The translations under genes were made by a program, and so were the position numbers. This document shows positions 31,912-34,295 of a stretch of DNA of 34,295 nt, piece after piece. The stretch is from a virus. The stretch lies in IMG/VR virus record IMGVR_UViG_3300038416_000136, positions 1 to 34,295 of that record; one strand, written 5' to 3'. The notes under the pieces were generated by a model. It searched no databases. It was not told the DNA's origin and worked only from the letters and a program-made list of their open reading frames with translations. The stretch's first letter is position 1. The number at the start of each line of letters is the position of its first letter.

Positions 31912-32060
31912 CAATAGTATTTGGTGGACAGGCGCTTATCCCGCCTGATTATTCCAGTCTTGCCCATGACCTGGTTGGGGTTGTGGCCCTTCTTCTTTTT
32001 CTTACGGCCGAAGCTGGGACGCTGATCGACCATCGCCTGGGGCAAACTCGCATGACTCAT
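31911..32060 (-). CDS. Very small basic protein (49 residues)
   Basis: This short gene reads MSHASLPQAMVDQRPSFG, followed by RKKKKKGHNPNQVMGKTG and a basic tail IIRRDKRLSTKYY. It ends in TGATG with the next small gene. An in-frame ATG at 32072 would add four residues (MSCG). Being short, it rests on coupled spacing and a plausible composition. The highly basic nature suggests DNA or RNA binding inside the head, which is speculation. Confidence 0.55.
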   Translation of the reverse strand: MSHASLPQAMVDQRPSFGRKKKKKGHNPNQVMGKTGIIRRDKRLSTKYY

Positions 32061-32103
32061 TCCGCATGACATAATCGTAGAGTAGTTGGTGTTATCAGTT
32101 CTG

Positions 32104-33393
32104 TCAAGGCAGAGCCGTCTCGGGATTGGGAATCGGCTGATCGCTGAACTCCATGCCCTGGGCCTCCGCCTCGTTCACTTCCTTGAGCAGCTCGCACAAC
32201 TGGGTGGCGTCGCACTCACATCCGCACTGCAGCAGCTCGATGTTGTGCTGCAGATGCTTGATCGCTTCCTCGAAGGTATCCCCAATCCCCACGAGCCAGT
32301 CCTCGCAGCCGGTGACGTACTCGCCCGGCGGCAGGCAGAGCATCCCGTCCTGGAACATGCAGTGGGTGGACTTGAGCCATCGGTCCAGCTCGTCGTCCAC
32401 CTTGACGTAGGCCCAAGTGTCCTTGTCCCGATGGAGCTTGCAGAGGGCCTGCACGCCGAACTTGGCGGCGGGCTCAGGGTCCACCAGTTCGCCCTGAGAC
32501 CCGCGCCAAATGACTTCCGCAAGGTTGCCGATCATCTCGGCCTGGACCTGGGATGGCGGGCTACCGGCTCTACACGTCGGATCAATGAAGAAGGCTTCTC
32601 CGTCTTTGGTGATGCGGACTTCGATGGAGAAGAAATTGCGATAACCGTACTCTCCCAGCAGCGGGCCGAACGCCTCGTTAATACGGCGCAGTTCCTCAGG
32701 GAGGTCGTCGTATTGCTGGAACGTCCCCACATACGCTTTATCCTTCGCCTCCATGCCGTGAATGGCGAGGGAGGGAAACTCACCGTCAATGTTGTACGCA
32801 TCACATCCATCTTCCACGTCGGCGTCGATGGGGTCCAGCACGTAGAAGGTGAGAAGTTCACGGAAGGGACCAAGTCGGGCGGCCTTAGCATCGAGTTCAT
32901 TTTCGTCCTCCTCCCAGCTCCGCCAGTGGAACGTCTCCCAGTCCCCCCGGTGGCCGGAAATCTTGATCCACTTGTCCTCCAGGTCCCGCAAGTGGAGCTT
33001 CAGGTTGGTGATGCCTTTGATCTTGGCGTATTCCGGGACTGGAAGTCCAAGGTTCTTGATCGTCTCCAGGAACAACCCACGGTTCAACTCCAGCTCGTCG
33101 CCGCCCCGGGAACCCCAGACGTTTCGTCCCTGACCGGCCAGGTCGGCCTGGAGGTTGGTAAACCCCGTGTCCGGGAAGCACCACACGTCCACCTCATCCG
33201 ACCCCTCCAGGTGGCAGTCCACCCGCTCGATGTCGGGGAACCCATCCCCAATGGAGTCGAGCAGGCTGGGAAAGTCGCGCTCGCACGGCGACCAGTACGT
33301 CACCTTCTTCACGTCGCGCGCCAGCCTGCGCGCCAGGGGAAGAAAGAGACCCTTATCTACGATCCGTAAATGTAAATCAGATACCGATTTCAC
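32104..33393 (-). CDS. ATP-grasp ligase-like enzyme
   Basis: The protein has 429 residues and starts with GTG. The N-terminal half is a pre-ATP-grasp domain (LRIVDKGLFLPLARRLA, then VDVWCFPDTGFTNLQADLAG, then WGSRGGDELELNR). The ATP-binding core has KWIKISGHRGDWETF with K144 for ATP and FFSIEVRITKDGEAFFIDPTCRAGSPP with E258 and D271 for metal. It would join an acid and an amine with ATP. The order and spacing match ATP-grasp proteins, but the substrate is unknown. In the head module, one idea is modification of capsid or scaffold peptides, and nucleotide or cofactor metabolism is the alternative. The last 40 residues are Cys-rich (LQCGCECDATQLCEL). Confidence 0.82.
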   Translation of the reverse strand: MKSVSDLHLRIVDKGLFLPLARRLARDVKKVTYWSPCERDFPSLLDSIGDGFPDIERVDCHLEGSDEVDVWCFPDTGFTNLQADLAGQGRNVWGSRGGDELELNRGLFLETIKNLGLPVPEYAKIKGITNLKLHLRDLEDKWIKISGHRGDWETFHWRSWEEDENELDAKAARLGPFRELLTFYVLDPIDADVEDGCDAYNIDGEFPSLAIHGMEAKDKAYVGTFQQYDDLPEELRRINEAFGPLLGEYGYRNFFSIEVRITKDGEAFFIDPTCRAGSPPSQVQAEMIGNLAEVIWRGSQGELVDPEPAAKFGVQALCKLHRDKDTWAYVKVDDELDRWLKSTHCMFQDGMLCLPPGEYVTGCEDWLVGIGDTFEEAIKHLQHNIELLQCGCECDATQLCELLKEVNEAEAQGMEFSDQPIPNPETALP

Positions 33394-33427
33394 TTGAAGT
33401 GTGCTTTGTTATACCTTATTCTTACCC

Positions 33428-33919
33428 ATGCCGTGGACAAAAGAACAAAGAGACGCCGCTTACCGAATCAACCGTGCCGCTATATTGGCCAGAAAGCACG
33501 AACTTTATTGGTCCGACCCGGAGAAATACAGAAAGAGGGCCGTAGCGTTTGCCAGAAAGAACAGGGAAATGCTGTCGAAGAAAAGGAGAACCGCCAAGTT
33601 TAGAAAGCAGCGGCGGTCGTGGCCAAGCTCCAAGCTTGAGAACTTCAAGTGGTCGTGGATAAAGCACAAATACGGAATGTCGCGCCAAGAATATGAGCAG
33701 ATGCTTGCAGCCCAGAACGGCGTGTGCGCCATATGCAAACAGCCTAATAAGAAGAGGGATCGGTATGGTGGGTTTGAAACCAGGCTCCACGTTGATCACT
33801 GTCACGCCACCGGAAAGACAAGGGGTCTTCTGTGCCACAGTTGTAATGCCGCTCTTGGATTGTTCAAAGAAAACACGGACAGCCTTAAAGCAGCCATCGA
33901 ATATCTTCAACGAACATAG
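33428..33919 (+). CDS. Recombination endonuclease VII-like (HNH/treble-clef)
   Basis: The protein has 163 residues from the ATG at 33428 (MPWTKEQRDAAYRINRA). A basic helical N-terminal part precedes the endonuclease VII core: CAIC (100-103), HVDHCHATG (121-129), GLLCHSCNAALGLFKEN (133-149) and a final helix LKAAIEYLQ. Endonuclease VII relatives resolve branched DNA during packaging or act as homing nucleases. It is on the plus strand between minus-strand head genes, 34 bases from the ATP-grasp start, so it may be a mobile insertion rather than a core packaging gene. Confidence 0.9.
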   Translation: MPWTKEQRDAAYRINRAAILARKHELYWSDPEKYRKRAVAFARKNREMLSKKRRTAKFRKQRRSWPSSKLENFKWSWIKHKYGMSRQEYEQMLAAQNGVCAICKQPNKKRDRYGGFETRLHVDHCHATGKTRGLLCHSCNAALGLFKENTDSLKAAIEYLQRT

Positions 33920-33930
33920 TTCAATCTTCA

Positions 33931-34071
33931 TCATCGCAATCCTCGGGTGGATCGTCGTCTTCGTCCCAGGCCCAACCTTCGGTAGCGCTCTCTTCGTAAC
34001 TGCTTCTCCATTTCATGAGCGATGATATCAACATTGAGACGCGCCAGTTTGCTTACCTTTTCAGTCTTCAT
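33931..34071 (-). CDS. Short basic hypothetical protein
   Basis: The protein has 46 residues and starts at the ATG overlapping the upstream stop (ATGA), reading MKTEKVSKLARLNVDIIAHE and then Arg-rich GLGRRRRSTRG. A second ORF in another frame, 33921-34016, encodes an acidic 31-residue peptide (MKWRSSYEE...DCDDED). Only one, or neither, may be translated. The 46-residue frame has the better junction, and the second has a cleaner composition. Coding is uncertain. Confidence 0.4.
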   Translation of the reverse strand: MKTEKVSKLARLNVDIIAHEMEKQLRRERYRRLGLGRRRRSTRGLR

Positions 34072-34295
34072 TCCTTAGTGGACTTCATCTTCGACTTCTC
34101 TTTGGCCTTCTGACGTTCAGCAGCGATGTCGAGCGCATGTTCCTGGCGGCTGTGGATCAGGCCCTGAACGTGCTCCGCCGTCCGGGCTTCGTGCTCCAGC
34201 CGGTGCTTGGCCGCCTCGCGCTGCAGGTCGCGCTTCAGCTTGGCGTCCTCACGCTTCTGCTCCAGCTCGAACTGAATCTGCCGCTGGGCGGTGCG
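34068..34295 (-). CDS. C-terminal end of a coiled-coil protein, cut by the window edge
   Basis: Only the last 75 residues are present, because the N-terminus lies beyond base 34295. They form one long charged helix (QFELEQKREDAKLKRDLQRE...AAERQKAKEKSK). In tailed phages the portal often precedes the scaffold and ends in a helical barrel or coiled tail, so a portal C-terminus is possible. Another helical head protein is equally possible. The stop overlaps the next start as ATGA. Confidence 0.6.
   Translation of the reverse strand, partial: RTAQRQIQFELEQKREDAKLKRDLQREAAKHRLEHEARTAEHVQGLIHSRQEHALDIAAERQKAKEKSKMKSTKE

Noticed and set aside
32086-33369. 427-residue ORF antisense to the ATP-grasp gene
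   Set aside because: The minus-strand frame has a complete catalytic signature. The plus frame is Leu/Val/His-rich shadow sequence.

Overview
The window looks like a segment of a tailed double-stranded DNA phage genome, or an uncultivated viral contig. It encodes a large terminase, a probable major capsid protein, a probable scaffold, tail and adhesin-like proteins and a 2510-residue virion-type protein. It also carries five free-standing HNH-type endonucleases. I see no rRNA, convincing tRNA, integrase, CRISPR array or insertion sequence. A podovirus-like morphology is plausible, because there is no tape-measure protein, sheath or baseplate, while there is a giant ejection-type protein and a beta-rich tail protein. 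This is inference. Several exported proteins have the Asn/Thr-rich Fn3 and 'sWxxv...FYRL' style common in Verrucomicrobiota, so a host in that phylum is a reasonable hypothesis.

Layout. (1) 1-4106, plus strand: a run of small, tightly packed genes with GAAAGGA-type ribosome sites. They encode zinc-knuckle proteins, small phage hypotheticals, two AT-rich HNH endonucleases and a PDDEXK-type nuclease. (2) 4107-21635, minus strand: the virion and tail operon. Read in transcription order it encodes a collagen-like protein, an exported Asn/Thr-rich protein, a LamG lectin, a large tail protein, an Ig-like protein split by a -1 frameshift, an Ala/Thr-rich protein, a neck-like protein, a Gly-rich protein, a Gln-rich coiled coil and the giant polyvalent protein. 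(3) 21689-23470, plus strand: the large terminase, alone and inverted. (4) 23457-27245, minus strand: a capsid-flanking protein, a repeated-cysteine-module set ending in a beta-solenoid/LRR protein, two secreted proteins, a LuxR-type HTH protein, a holin-like protein, a lipoprotein and a tyrosine-phosphatase-like enzyme. (5) 27311-34295: the head module on the minus strand, with a partial coiled-coil protein at the edge, an ATP-grasp ligase, small basic proteins, the scaffold, a zinc-ribbon protein and the capsid protein. HNH genes sit on both sides of the capsid gene, and an endonuclease VII gene sits upstream of the ATP-grasp gene.

Many minus-strand genes are joined by 4-base ATGA/GTGA overlaps or 1-5 base gaps, so translation is probably coupled over long operons. 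The most unusual aspects are six adjacent or near-adjacent genes with Sec or lipoprotein signal sequences inside the virion operons, the ATP-grasp ligase in the head module, the phosphatase and HTH genes next to the holin-like gene, the frame-split Ig protein, the structured leader in front of the capsid gene, and the zinc-protease motif in the giant protein. The portal, small terminase, endolysin and replication genes are not recognisable here and probably lie outside the window.
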